The notes: generated by a model not told the origin, from the letters alone. 38,773 nucleotides of DNA from Paenibacillus silagei (GCF_017874735.1 NZ_JAGGLV010000040.1:1-38773), one strand, 5' to 3'. Counted from the first letter of the stretch, positions 1 through 7,998 are shown. Translations and numbers: made by a program.

Positions 1-3
1 TGA

Positions 4-65
4 GGTCGCCTCATTTCGGTTTGGTTTGGTCGTACTTACCATTACCCGAAATGGCGGCCTTTTTT
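4..65 (+). terminator. possible hairpin terminator at the left edge
   Basis: The arms at 4-19 and 46-59 pair over 14 bp with a two-base bulge at 11-12, and six T follow (60-65). It could end a plus-strand gene lying left of the window. The loop is long (26 nt) and the same bases may encode the end of a small minus-strand ORF, so this is weak. Confidence 0.3.
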
Positions 66-126
66 GTCCCTTTTTTTGGGAAATCAACACGCTTACATTT
101 AGAACAAGCAACATGCCTTTTTTCAT
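11..126 (-). pseudogene. small CxxC-containing ORF, frame broken in an A run
   Basis: An ATG at 126-124 lies behind a strong ribosome site (AAGGAGG near 134-140). In its own frame the ORF runs off the window edge after 42 codons. The other frame, entered if the A run after the start codon had seven instead of six A, gives a more natural basic peptide of about 38 residues. It contains the motif CSKCKRVDF and ends at a TGA at 13-11. I do not recognise a family; the CxxC could be half of a zinc ribbon. Either a one-base indel (real or a sequencing error) or a chance ORF explains this. It lies 65 nt downstream of the SDR gene on the same strand. Confidence 0.3.
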
Positions 127-190
127 TTCGTCCCCTCCTTTTCATCCATTATAAACCATAGGCGATAGAGGCAGGAACTCATCATCTGGA

Positions 191-928
191 TCAGTTGAAT
201 CCGCCGTTGACGCGAATCGTCTGCCCGGTGATCCAGCGGGCCTTGTCACTGACAAGCAAGTCGATCACATTCGCAATATCCTCAGGCTCGCCAAGCCGTC
301 CAAAAGCATTCATCCGCCGGAAGGAATCCACCAGCTCCTCAGATTTCCCGTTCAGGAATAACTCCGTCGATACTTGCCCAGGCGCGACGCAATTCACAAC
401 GATATCCTTCACTCCGAATTCCTTCGCTAACTGGCGGGTTAACTGCTCGACTGCCCCTTTGGTTGCAGCATAGACACTATAGGTTGGCAGCATTGCACCC
501 GATACAGAGGTCGAGAAGTTGATAATTGTTCCGCCCCGCTCCATATGCTTCATCGCTTGCTGGCAGGCGAAATAAGTGCCTTTGACATTGACAGCAAATT
601 GCCGGTCGAACATCTCCTCCGTTACGTCTGCGATAGGCACACATTCCATAACTCCGGCATTATTCACCAAAATATCGATGCGCCCGAATTGCCCGATTGT
701 CTCCGAGAACAGTGCTTCGACCTCACTCACCTTGCTTACGTCACCTTGAATGGCTATCGCTTCCCCGCCAGATTCCTTAATGATTTGGACAACCTCGTCT
801 GCTTTCCCAGGGTTAGATGAATAATTGACAGCCACTTTTATTCCTAACCCGGCCAGTTGAATGGCGATTTGTCTTCCAATACCCCGTGACGCACCTGTAA
901 CGATGGCTACTTTTCCGTTCAGACTCAC
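191..928 (-). CDS. short-chain dehydrogenase/reductase (SDR)
   Basis: Classical SDR of 245 residues, predicted cytosolic. Visible motifs: NAD(P)-binding TGASRGIG at residues 11-18, NNAG at 89-92, an active-site Asn in NVKG near 114, a catalytic Ser around 139-141, and Tyr153-x3-Lys157 in the YAATK context. The C-terminal VNGGFN end is typical of FabG/glucose-dehydrogenase-like members. The substrate cannot be inferred. The start is GTG at 928-926 with AAGGAG about ten bases upstream. It is divergent from the AraC-type regulator at 1109, with a 180-bp shared region between them, so that regulator is the likely controller of this gene (inference). Confidence 0.9.
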   Translation of the reverse strand: MSLNGKVAIVTGASRGIGRQIAIQLAGLGIKVAVNYSSNPGKADEVVQIIKESGGEAIAIQGDVSKVSEVEALFSETIGQFGRIDILVNNAGVMECVPIADVTEEMFDRQFAVNVKGTYFACQQAMKHMERGGTIINFSTSVSGAMLPTYSVYAATKGAVEQLTRQLAKEFGVKDIVVNCVAPGQVSTELFLNGKSEELVDSFRRMNAFGRLGEPEDIANVIDLLVSDKARWITGQTIRVNGGFN

Positions 929-1108
929 TTAGACCACTCTCCTTAATCTCAATTAGGCCGAATGAATATCTGTTGACCTTATGGATTCATTGTAACGCAA
1001 TCGAAGAGCATCCCGTTATAGCAGACCTGTTCTCTTCTTGCCTATTTCTCTTCTAATCGCTATGATTAACAGCAAACCCTACGTATATGTAAAAAGGAGA
1101 TTTTTAAC

Positions 1109-2017
1109 TTGAACGATTCATTGCGGACCGGGCAACTTTTACAGCAATTGGCTGCGCTAATCCTTCACCATGCTCCATCTGCAGGCACCTACCAGACGCA
1201 TATTCCTTCCTTGCAGTTGATGCACGCCACGGATGTAGCAGAGCCGCTGGAGTCTGTCTATAAGCCGTCGATCTGTGTCGTTGCCCAAGGAGCCAAAGCA
1301 GCCACCCTGTCCAGCGAAACTTATCATTACGATCCTTCCACTTACCTGGTCACTTCGGTTGAACTGCCGATCAACGGGAGAATAACCGGAGCTTCGCCTG
1401 ATCATCCGTTTCTGGGCATCAAGCTAAGCTTCGATCCTGGCACCATCCTGGACATTGTAAAAGAGATGGAGGACTCCACCCTTGTTGCGGGTGAAACATC
1501 TCTTGGCATCACCGTGGCCCGAACCTCTGAGCACTTACTCGAAGCTATTGTAAGGCTTATCAAGTTACTCGACGCGCCGCAGGATGTTCCTATTCTGGCC
1601 CCGCTCGTGATCCGCGAAATTCTGTATCGCGTTCTTCAGAGTGACCAAGGCGCACACCTGCATCAATTCGCCATCATCGGCAGCCATGCGCACCGGATTG
1701 CTCAAGCTATCCAAGTGATAACTAAGCAGTACGATCAATCCCTTGTCGTTGAACAGCTTGCAGAGTCCGTAAATATGAGCACCTCCGCCTTCCACAAGCA
1801 CTTCAAGCGCGTCACCGCCATGAGCCCGCTGCAATACCAGAAGGTCATCCGCTTGCAGGCAGCCCGCCGCCTCATGCTGACCGAATCCCTCCAAGCCTCC
1901 GATGCCGCCTTCCGCGTAGGCTATGAGAGCCCCTCCCAATTCAGCCGCGAATACGCCCGGCAATATGGGAGACCTCCGGTGTCGGATGTTCAGGGGATTC
2001 TTGGGTTATCTAAGTAG
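1109..2017 (+). CDS. AraC-family transcriptional regulator
   Basis: 302 residues. The first ~180 residues match the AraC-type N-terminal ligand-binding domain, with the SICVVAQG stretch typical of this subgroup. The last ~100 residues carry two helix-turn-helix units, seen around SVNMSTSAFHKHFK and VGYESPSQFSREYARQYG. The start is TTG at 1109 with AAGGAG at 1094-1099. The gene is divergent from the SDR gene, the common layout where such a regulator controls a neighbouring oxidoreductase. Its 3' end overlaps the convergent kinase gene by 8 bp. The inducing ligand is unknown. Confidence 0.9.
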   Translation: MNDSLRTGQLLQQLAALILHHAPSAGTYQTHIPSLQLMHATDVAEPLESVYKPSICVVAQGAKAATLSSETYHYDPSTYLVTSVELPINGRITGASPDHPFLGIKLSFDPGTILDIVKEMEDSTLVAGETSLGITVARTSEHLLEAIVRLIKLLDAPQDVPILAPLVIREILYRVLQSDQGAHLHQFAIIGSHAHRIAQAIQVITKQYDQSLVVEQLAESVNMSTSAFHKHFKRVTAMSPLQYQKVIRLQAARRLMLTESLQASDAAFRVGYESPSQFSREYARQYGRPPVSDVQGILGLSK

Positions 2018-2519
2018 CTAATTTCTTCAGACTTAGCTGTTCACGTAACGACATCCAGCTTTCCGTCACGGTTTGATGCGCTGTATCGATCACGATGTGG
2101 TCACGGTCCCAAGCCTCGTAATGTCTGTTCTTCACCTCACTCCAAGTGGGGAGGGTAAAGCCGGGAATATCCGTTGTACGAGTGGTAATTCGATGCTTGT
2201 GTGTACATTCGTCAGAACAGACCACTTCGATTTCGACAAACGGAATTGCTAGAGACTCTGCTACATTACGCCAAGCTTGGCGGGTATAGTGAATGGGATT
2301 GACCGTGTCCGCGATCACGTCCAGACCCAAAATGAGATTTTGCCTCGCTATCTCGTAACAAACGATGTAACCCTCTGGTCCATCAACCTTACCCCCGGCC
2401 ACGCGCATAGCCTGTTCTACGACATCAACCCGAAGATACGGTGCCCGAAGTTCGCTTGCTAAAGCTGATGCTAATGTAGACTTACCGGTGCCCGGCAACC
2501 CGCCGAAAATATAAAGCAT
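2010..2519 (-). CDS. small P-loop ATP-binding protein, predicted kinase
   Basis: 169 residues beginning directly with a beta strand and a Walker A motif (GGLPGTGKST, residues 6-15). This is the layout of small nucleotide- or antibiotic-kinase-like P-loop proteins. A DVVEQ stretch follows where a substrate-binding acid is usual. An upstream in-frame ATG at 2537 exists, but AAGGAGG lies inside that extension, seven bases before the ATG at 2519. I therefore place the start at 2519. The substrate is unknown. It converges on the AraC gene with overlapping ends. Confidence 0.75.
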   Translation of the reverse strand: MLYIFGGLPGTGKSTLASALASELRAPYLRVDVVEQAMRVAGGKVDGPEGYIVCYEIARQNLILGLDVIADTVNPIHYTRQAWRNVAESLAIPFVEIEVVCSDECTHKHRITTRTTDIPGFTLPTWSEVKNRHYEAWDRDHIVIDTAHQTVTESWMSLREQLSLKKLAT

Positions 2520-2691
2520 ATGGATTTCCTCCTTCATGACAACCTGTTTACTGTTCTTTGCCTACTGTCTCTTTGAAAATGATGATACCTTAACTACCTT
2601 AGGCCCCGCAGGATGTAATCGTTTACACATCATAGCAGACTCTACCGGATTTAACGATGAAGTTTGATTTATTTTTTTGTATCTTTCCATC

Positions 2692-2725
2692 AAAAATGAG
2701 CCGACCTAATTTCTCAGGACGGCTC
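2692..2725 (-). terminator. rho-independent terminator
   Basis: On the minus strand GAGCCG(T)CCT pairs with AGG(T)CGGCTC, with one T-T mismatch, followed by ATTTTT. It lies about 85 bp past the helicase stop codon and just outside the proposed left transposon end. It could be the original glmS terminator, displaced 5.3 kb by the insertion (inference). Confidence 0.7.
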
Positions 2726-2780
2726 AAGATGAATTAACTTAATCGATAATATTTTCATATCAGCTTTAAATCAAAAATAA

Positions 2781-2821
2781 TGTACAGTGACATTAAAATT
2801 GTTTGAATATCATTTCAATTG
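2781..2821 (+). repeat. left-end TnsB-site-like repeats
   Basis: TGT at 2781 is followed by two 20-bp units (2782-2801 and 2802-2821) that agree at 12 of 20 positions, sharing the core CATTnnAATTG. A weaker third unit may follow to 2841. The first unit matches the outermost right-end unit (read on the minus strand) at 14 of 20. The array overlaps the last codons of the helicase gene. Confidence 0.5.
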
Positions 2822-4447
2822 TTCTTGTTTTACTTCAACTTTTACTGCCTCTTTAAACCACTTTAAAATATCTTGTTCTTCATCTTTGGAGATAAGCTTT
2901 ACACAAGTCAGATTTACTTTTGCTCTTGAACATGCAACATATATAAGTTTTTGGTTTTTATGTTTTTTCTTTTCGTTATCATCAGAAGAGCAAAAAATTG
3001 ATTTAAAATCATAAGCATTCCAAAAATATTCATCTAACACAACTAATACATTATCAATACCCGACCCTTTTGTTTTATGCATCGTGATAAATTTAGTTTT
3101 CTCGTTCATATAATCATAATAATTAATAATTTCATTAAATTTTATTTTTTTTGAGAATAAATCAACATAAAAATTTTCCTTTAGTAAATTTCTCTCAAGT
3201 TCTTTAAATTCGTCTTCATCCCAATCACTGGTTGCCTTGCTCATTTTTGAATAAGTATTATTTCCCTTTTGATATAGAAACTTGAATTCTATATATTCTT
3301 CATTTTCTTTCAATTGACTCAAAAAAGTATCTTTTCTTCTCAAATACTCGGAAAATTTTTCACTTCTTTTTAAGAGTTTCGATTCAAAAGCTAATTCCAA
3401 TGTATCCAAAGCACCTTTAGTTGACTCAAGAATTTTATTGAAATTTTTCTTTATTTCCACTTTATCTCTCACATACCTAACTGAATATCCATATTTTTTA
3501 ATTTTAGAAAGTACATAGTTATAGTTATTCGATTTGTAAGCATTGCAGAGCTCAACAAGTTCAAGTAGCTGTAAGGATAATAAATGTTTATCAATAGTAT
3601 CCTTTGGATCAAAATACCTTGCACTAAAAATATCATATAGATTTTCAAATCCAGCTTTTCCAGAAATAGATTTATTGGTCAACATGAGAATCCTAAAATC
3701 TTCTGGCCCTCTATTTGCTTCTTCCACTAATTTATTTAATACTTCCATATAATCATGTTTATGATCTATACTACTAAATGCATTAGGTTTGTTATCATAT
3801 ATGCCATAATAAAGCTTAACTGTTCCTTGTCTGTCATCTTTAGTTTCAAGTATATCGTCTTTATTCATCTTAAAAGCTACTTGCTGTTCTAAATCATCAT
3901 TTCTCAACTGATTAATAAACTGAACAACCTGCTCTGAACATCTATAGTTATCTTCTTTAATAATTTTAATAATGGAACCTTCCTTAATGTAATTTTCAAC
4001 ATCACCAATACCATCTTCATAAATAGCCTGCATCGAATCCCCAAATAATCCTATAATTGTTTTCTTATAGGAAGGTAATAGTCTGAAAAATATTTCAATG
4101 ATTTTTGGATTTGTATCTTGGTATTCATCAATAAATATAAAATCATACTTATCCTGTAGTATTCTCCCTAGTAAGTTATATTTCTTAAAAAGGCTATAAG
4201 CTATCTCAAGTAAGCCATCATGGCCATATGTAAGGTCTCTAAAATTATCAAAACTTGTTTCATTATATCTAATAATATTGCAATCTTTAGCCTCTATTTG
4301 TTCTAATATCAGGTTATTAAGAATATCAATTTCATTGTTTAAAATTTCGTTATAGTATTCCGGATTTTTATCGTATTCTCTTTTCCCCTCCATTTTACAG
4401 GCAGTACCTTTATTCACTGTATATAATCTAGATAAGTATTTAGAATG
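2810..4447 (-). CDS. GajB-like UvrD family helicase, C-terminal part in the -1 frame
   Basis: This reading frame supplies the rest of an SF1A helicase whose N-terminal part is at 4414-4836. Visible motifs in order: DEYQD (motif II), GDSMQ (III), NYRCSEQ (IV), a TMHKTKGSGIDNVLVV-type motif V, and YVACSRAK (motif VI). All the motifs expected after Walker A are intact, which argues against long-standing decay. Read as one protein through a -1 shift at 4447-4453 the product has 675 residues: 130 from the first frame and 545 from this one. Independent translation could only begin at the GTG at 4417, which overlaps the first frame's stop as GTGA, and would lack Walker A. With the OLD nuclease upstream it makes a Gabija-like pair, though both proteins are longer than the characterised GajA and GajB as I remember them. 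Confidence 0.75.
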   Translation of the reverse strand, partial: HSKYLSRLYTVNKGTACKMEGKREYDKNPEYYNEILNNEIDILNNLILEQIEAKDCNIIRYNETSFDNFRDLTYGHDGLLEIAYSLFKKYNLLGRILQDKYDFIFIDEYQDTNPKIIEIFFRLLPSYKKTIIGLFGDSMQAIYEDGIGDVENYIKEGSIIKIIKEDNYRCSEQVVQFINQLRNDDLEQQVAFKMNKDDILETKDDRQGTVKLYYGIYDNKPNAFSSIDHKHDYMEVLNKLVEEANRGPEDFRILMLTNKSISGKAGFENLYDIFSARYFDPKDTIDKHLLSLQLLELVELCNAYKSNNYNYVLSKIKKYGYSVRYVRDKVEIKKNFNKILESTKGALDTLELAFESKLLKRSEKFSEYLRRKDTFLSQLKENEEYIEFKFLYQKGNNTYSKMSKATSDWDEDEFKELERNLLKENFYVDLFSKKIKFNEIINYYDYMNEKTKFITMHKTKGSGIDNVLVVLDEYFWNAYDFKSIFCSSDDNEKKKHKNQKLIYVACSRAKVNLTCVKLISKDEEQDILKWFKEAVKVEVKQEQLK

Positions 4448-4836
4448 TTTTTTTTATAATGCTCGTGTTCCTCTTTCTTTTGTTGCTTATCATCTTGATA
4501 GTTTTCAATACCTTTTCGTTCTATTCTATTTAATTTGAAAATATCCATCATTATTTTTTGTATATTTTTTTTATAGTCCTTTGTTAGGTTATTTAAAAAA
4601 GAATGTATTGTACTAACTGTATATTGTTCCCCCACTCTTGATTTAATTTCATCAACTGCAAGGTTTGTATGTGTAATACATGCTATTTTTTTATCAGGAT
4701 AATGTTCTGATATAAATTCTAGCAGTTGCTTTAATGTCTCTGTTTTACCACTTCCAGCACCACCTTGTAGTACAAAATTTTCATTCCTCTCGATACATAC
4801 TTTAATTTTGTTAATTGGTGTTACTTTGCTATCCAT
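4414..4836 (-). CDS. GajB-like UvrD family helicase, N-terminal part
   Basis: 140 residues. Walker A is GGAGSGKT at residues 25-32, followed by motif Ia around ACITHTNLAVDE and the STIHSF motif near residue 75. The start ATG at 4836 has AAAGGAGG six bases upstream and overlaps the nuclease gene's 3' end by 16 bp, so the two are translationally coupled. The frame stops at 4414. Ten residues earlier, at Asn130, it passes over A AAA AAC. The -1 frame from there runs on without interruption through the remaining helicase motifs. Alone, this piece would be an inactive nucleotide-binding fragment. Confidence 0.75.
   Translation of the reverse strand: MDSKVTPINKIKVCIERNENFVLQGGAGSGKTETLKQLLEFISEHYPDKKIACITHTNLAVDEIKSRVGEQYTVSTIHSFLNNLTKDYKKNIQKIMMDIFKLNRIERKGIENYQDDKQQKKEEHEHYKKNILNTYLDYIQ
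4447..4455 (-). promoter_or_regulatory. A AAA AAC slippery site in the helicase gene
   Basis: The minus strand reads TAT AAA AAA AAC ATT in the zero frame, so the heptamer A AAA AAC is correctly phased for a -1 shift. A shift there joins the two helicase frames exactly. The eight-A run could equally allow polymerase slippage or a one-base indel. A purine-rich AGAGGA lies about 15 nt upstream, slightly farther than the dnaX stimulator. I see no convincing downstream hairpin. Confidence 0.55.
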
Positions 4837-6779
4837 GATAGGCCTCCTTTAATGTAAGAGGGAATAGTCCAATCAACTTCTTCATCAGTTAAAGCTAAAT
4901 AAAGTATTGAGGAGGCAAAATCAGATTTTTTATCTAAAATAGCCTCCGTTAATTCATAAATATTTAAAATCTCATCTAGCTCTTCTTTCCTTTTTAACCC
5001 TTGCAACTCTGTTCTCTTCTTTTTTATTGTCTCTAGGTTACAATGTATAAATGCATCTTCAAAACTTCTTCCATGATAGGTCCCATCTAACTCCTGATAA
5101 GCTATATTTATGTTCTCACTGTGATTAGGCAATGTTTTATTCACTAATTTTTCAAGCCACGCTTTAAATTCGACTGTGTCTGGCCCCTCTGGTGCTTTTA
5201 AAAAATGTTTTAATGTATAATTACTAGTGTTCTGTGCTTTCGATACCTCACAGGCTGGATAAACAATTTTATTTTTATTATAACTTTTTTTCGTCGTGTC
5301 TATATCTGTAATTATTAGGGTTTTAATATTGAGAAAATCAATAAACTCATGAAATGATTTTGCATTTGCGCCCACTTCCAACACAGATATATTTTGTGAA
5401 TTTAATGGGATGTATGATTTGTCCATTTTGATATTTTGCTCGTCAAATTTATTAATGAAATAAGGCAAAAGTATCTTTTCAGTAGTACCTTCAATAAAAA
5501 TAATCTTGCTGGCAAAAAATAGTTCGGCTGATTGAATAGTTAAATATTGCTCTAAAAATTTAAAATCTTCTTTATCCTTATATCGTTTGCTCAATTCTAT
5601 ATAGAAATTTTTTATCTCAATGTTTTCTTCATCTTCTGTTTTAAGCAAATATCTAATATCTTTAAAATCACATTGTGATACGATATGGGATGAATGTGTA
5701 GTAATTACTGTTTGAAGATTGTTTATTTCTAATAGGATATTCTTAATTTTTCTTGCAAAGATATACTGCATTTGTGGGTGGGTATGCGCTTCTGGTTCTT
5801 CTATAAATAATAAGTTAATATCTTTTTTATCATTTATAAAAATTTCTTTTTTCATTTCTATTGTTAATAATAGATATAATATATTCATATATCCCAAACC
5901 ATTTAAGTGTTCCGGTAAATGATTATTTTCGATACCATAAACTACTTGGGAAGAATTCTCAAGTAGTTCTTTGGATTGTAAGTTCGAAACCACCTGTAAA
6001 TTTTGTAAATTCAAGAATTCTTTCGAGTTCTTTAAAAAAGCGGCGAAAAACTCACTGTAATTGAGATCAAGTTTACCATCCATTTCTATCATTAATTCAT
6101 TTATTTTTGTAAAATCAGCGTTTGGATTTTTATTATTATTATTAAAAAATTTTGTTGTCAATATTGATAATGCTTTTTTGCTTTGTCTATTTTCTTCGGA
6201 ACTAGAAACATCCCGTTTTGCATGTATAATTTGAAAGTTGATCAATTTTTTTATTGCTTTCAAGTCCTTCTTAATAAGTTTGTGTCTATTAATACTCTCT
6301 AGATCACTATAGTCTTCAAAAACATAAACTTCTTCTTCTAAGTAGTTATCTATATTTTTTGTTATGTATTTCTCTCTATCTTTCTCTCCGATAGTTGATA
6401 GATCCTTTAGAAGTCTAATTTTATTAATTGAGCATTCAAAAACTATTTTTACAGTATTCATATCTGGTTCCAAATCTAATATAAACTCAGAAATATTCTC
6501 TAGATCATCCTCTTCATCGTATTTAATTTCTAATATCATTTGAATTGATAATTCATTAATAGCAGTATTACTCTCGATTTTTTTTATTTTATCTCTAAGA
6601 GATAAAGAAAAATCGTTATAATTAAATCGAGTTTGTGTATAAAACTTTTCAAATAAACATAAAAATGAAGTCTTACCACTATTATTTCTTCCAATTAATA
6701 GTGATAAGTCATTTTTCATATCAATTGTTGTATCTTTTAACAGTCTGAAATTTTTCATATGTATCTTACTAATATGCAT
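4821..6779 (-). CDS. OLD-family nuclease with ABC-type ATPase and TOPRIM, GajA-like
   Basis: 652 residues from the ATG at 6779, which has GAGGGGTG just upstream; an in-frame extension to 6887 lacks a ribosome site. N-terminal ATPase: Walker A GRNNSGKT at 30-37, an ABC-signature-like region around residues 290-300, Walker B LLFIEEPE at 323-330 and THSSH at 361-365. C-terminal TOPRIM: acidic FIEG near 428-431 and DID near 492-494, with the GRSFEDAF stretch typical of OLD proteins further on. OLD proteins encoded next to a UvrD-like helicase are class 2, the Gabija arrangement, which degrades phage DNA when nucleotides are depleted (family knowledge). PARIS also pairs an ABC-type ATPase with TOPRIM but has no helicase. 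Strongly AT-rich compared with the flanking chromosome. Confidence 0.8.
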   Translation of the reverse strand: MHISKIHMKNFRLLKDTTIDMKNDLSLLIGRNNSGKTSFLCLFEKFYTQTRFNYNDFSLSLRDKIKKIESNTAINELSIQMILEIKYDEEDDLENISEFILDLEPDMNTVKIVFECSINKIRLLKDLSTIGEKDREKYITKNIDNYLEEEVYVFEDYSDLESINRHKLIKKDLKAIKKLINFQIIHAKRDVSSSEENRQSKKALSILTTKFFNNNNKNPNADFTKINELMIEMDGKLDLNYSEFFAAFLKNSKEFLNLQNLQVVSNLQSKELLENSSQVVYGIENNHLPEHLNGLGYMNILYLLLTIEMKKEIFINDKKDINLLFIEEPEAHTHPQMQYIFARKIKNILLEINNLQTVITTHSSHIVSQCDFKDIRYLLKTEDEENIEIKNFYIELSKRYKDKEDFKFLEQYLTIQSAELFFASKIIFIEGTTEKILLPYFINKFDEQNIKMDKSYIPLNSQNISVLEVGANAKSFHEFIDFLNIKTLIITDIDTTKKSYNKNKIVYPACEVSKAQNTSNYTLKHFLKAPEGPDTVEFKAWLEKLVNKTLPNHSENINIAYQELDGTYHGRSFEDAFIHCNLETIKKKRTELQGLKRKEELDEILNIYELTEAILDKKSDFASSILYLALTDEEVDWTIPSYIKGGLSWIAK

Positions 6780-6921
6780 CAAGTCACCCCTCATTAAGAA
6801 AAATTTAGTATTTACTTCCTGGATAAAAATAAAGATCCATTTAAATATGTTCGACAAATATTTACAAATACCTGCTGGATATTCCAAATGAATTTCTACT
6901 AAAATATCTTAATCCACTCAT

Positions 6922-7238
6922 TCATTCTTGGTGAATTAATTCCGTTTGCGGATCACATTCTTCTTTAATTCGAATACCGGAGCGAGCACAAAATTCAACT
7001 TTATTAGATGCTGCATGATCTAAAGCTACTATATCTTCGAACCAAGATTCAGGTGCCAAGCTGACATGATACCATACGATTAGCCTACTAAAAACATCTA
7101 TAACCACGTATAAGTTAGGCTTGCCTAATGTAGGCTTACGGTCAAAGGAAATGCATCAACTTCATAAATTGCCCCTACACAGTACGCTCTCTCTAATGCA
7201 TTGCCAACTAATGGTGAATATTCATCATTGTTCTTCGC
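6922..7238 (-). pseudogene. tnsB-like (Mu/rve DDE) transposase fragment
   Basis: Two frames together read as one eroded transposase core. The first (7238 to about 7140) contains ALERAYCVGAIYEVDA, whose Asp at 7157-7155 would be the first catalytic acid. After a small deletion with frameshift the second reads RKPTLGKPNLYVVIDVFSR, then a segment with DHAASNKVEFC, and ends at a stop at 6922. From memory this order, with the GKP/GRP-x3-YVVIDVFSRLIV block and an Ala-Asn-Lys-Val-x-Phe-Cys segment, is that of Tn7-type TnsB. An IS481- or IS3-like rve transposase is the alternative. The fragment stops before the later catalytic acids and cannot be active. Confidence 0.6.
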
Positions 7239-7392
7239 TTACCTCGTATTATTACTTCACCTAGTGAAAATCAAAAGATCTCAGCCTTCTCTTTAGCTAT
7301 CATCACATGAAAGAAAGAGAGGGACCACAAAACGTGAAATGTAATGGTAAAATAATGAAGACTTATATCAAATTACTATTGGGGGATTGACA
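7239..7392. other. gap inside the Tn7-like element
   Basis: No gene is supported here. It lies where tnsA or the start of tnsB would be expected. Short in-frame fragments on the minus strand are too degraded to assign. The end of the stretch carries the ribosome site (GGGGG at 7381-7385) of the glycine-rich gene. Confidence 0.4.
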
Positions 7393-7830
7393 ATGAGCAA
7401 GGCTCAGTTGTGGGTTCGAAATATGTATAAAGGTGTAGGAGGCGGTGCCTATACCGGTGTAGGCGGCGGCATGTATACGGGTGTCGGGGGTGGTGCCTAT
7501 ACCGGCATTGGCGGTGGTATGTATAGGGGTGTCGGAGGTGGTGCCTATACCGGCGTTGGTGGCGGGTTGTACACAGGTATTGGAGGTGGTGCCTATTCTG
7601 GAGTAGGCGGAGGGCTGTATACGGGCGTTGGTGGTGGACTTTATACGGGCATTGGTGGTGGGCTTTACACAGGTCCCGGTGGTGGAATGTATACTGGTCC
7701 TGATTCAAATCCATATATGGCGATTCACCCACCCTGGCCTTTGTTTGTTGTTGAACTTCGAAAAATAGGTAAATTATCGGAAGCCGAAATAATTGCAAGG
7801 GCTTTGAGAAATATTGGCTGGAATATTTAA
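7393..7830 (+). CDS. glycine/tyrosine-rich repeat protein of unknown function
   Basis: 145 residues from the ATG at 7393 (GGGGG at 7381-7385; an in-frame TTG at 7387 is too close to it). A 13-residue head is followed by eleven units of the form G-[VIP]-G-G-G-x-Y-[TRS] and one degenerate unit. A conserved-looking tail begins HPPWPLFVVELRK and ends in an amphipathic helix. The variable residue alternates A/M/A/M/A/L/A/L before settling to L, L, M. There is no signal peptide or membrane segment. It is the only plus-strand gene in the element, between the tnsB remnant and the right end. I recall other bacterial glycine-rich repeat proteins with a PPWP-type tail but know no function. Confidence 0.75.
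   Translation: MSKAQLWVRNMYKGVGGGAYTGVGGGMYTGVGGGAYTGIGGGMYRGVGGGAYTGVGGGLYTGIGGGAYSGVGGGLYTGVGGGLYTGIGGGLYTGPGGGMYTGPDSNPYMAIHPPWPLFVVELRKIGKLSEAEIIARALRNIGWNI
7432..7719 (+). repeat. twelve tandem 24-bp coding repeats
   Basis: Eleven good units (7432-7695) and one degenerate unit (7696-7719), all in frame. Glycine codons vary freely between units (GGT, GGC, GGA, GGG) while the amino acids stay fixed. This points to selection on the protein rather than very recent DNA slippage. Confidence 0.9.
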
Positions 7831-7961
7831 TAGACCAAACAAATAAAGGTAAAAAATGAATACTTGGGGTCTTTGCACTGGCAAGTAGATAATTGAAAAA
7901 GTCAATTCGCAGCGACATTCCATTGGTGAGGTAATTTCAATTATTTCCCCGGCGCATTAAT

Positions 7962-7998
7962 AAAGTCCCGATGATTTTTAAAATCATCGGGACTTTTA
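7962..7998. terminator. bidirectional rho-independent terminator
   Basis: A perfect 14-bp stem (7964-7977 with 7981-7994) flanked by A and T runs. On the plus strand it ends the glycine-rich gene. On the minus strand it is the first terminator met by glmS transcripts, although it sits inside the transposon. Confidence 0.85.

Noticed and set aside
2541..2560. CAACC-TGTTTACTG as the left transposon end
   Set aside because: It has TGT but no following 20-bp repeats and does not match the right end beyond the first bases; 2781 is far better.
7432..7719. Regular 24-bp repeats as a CRISPR array
   Set aside because: There are no unique spacers; the units are contiguous, in frame and encode a protein.
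7376..7918. Minus-strand ORF of 180 residues rich in His and Arg
   Set aside because: It reads the glycine repeat backwards; the plus-strand frame has a start site and a sensible tail.
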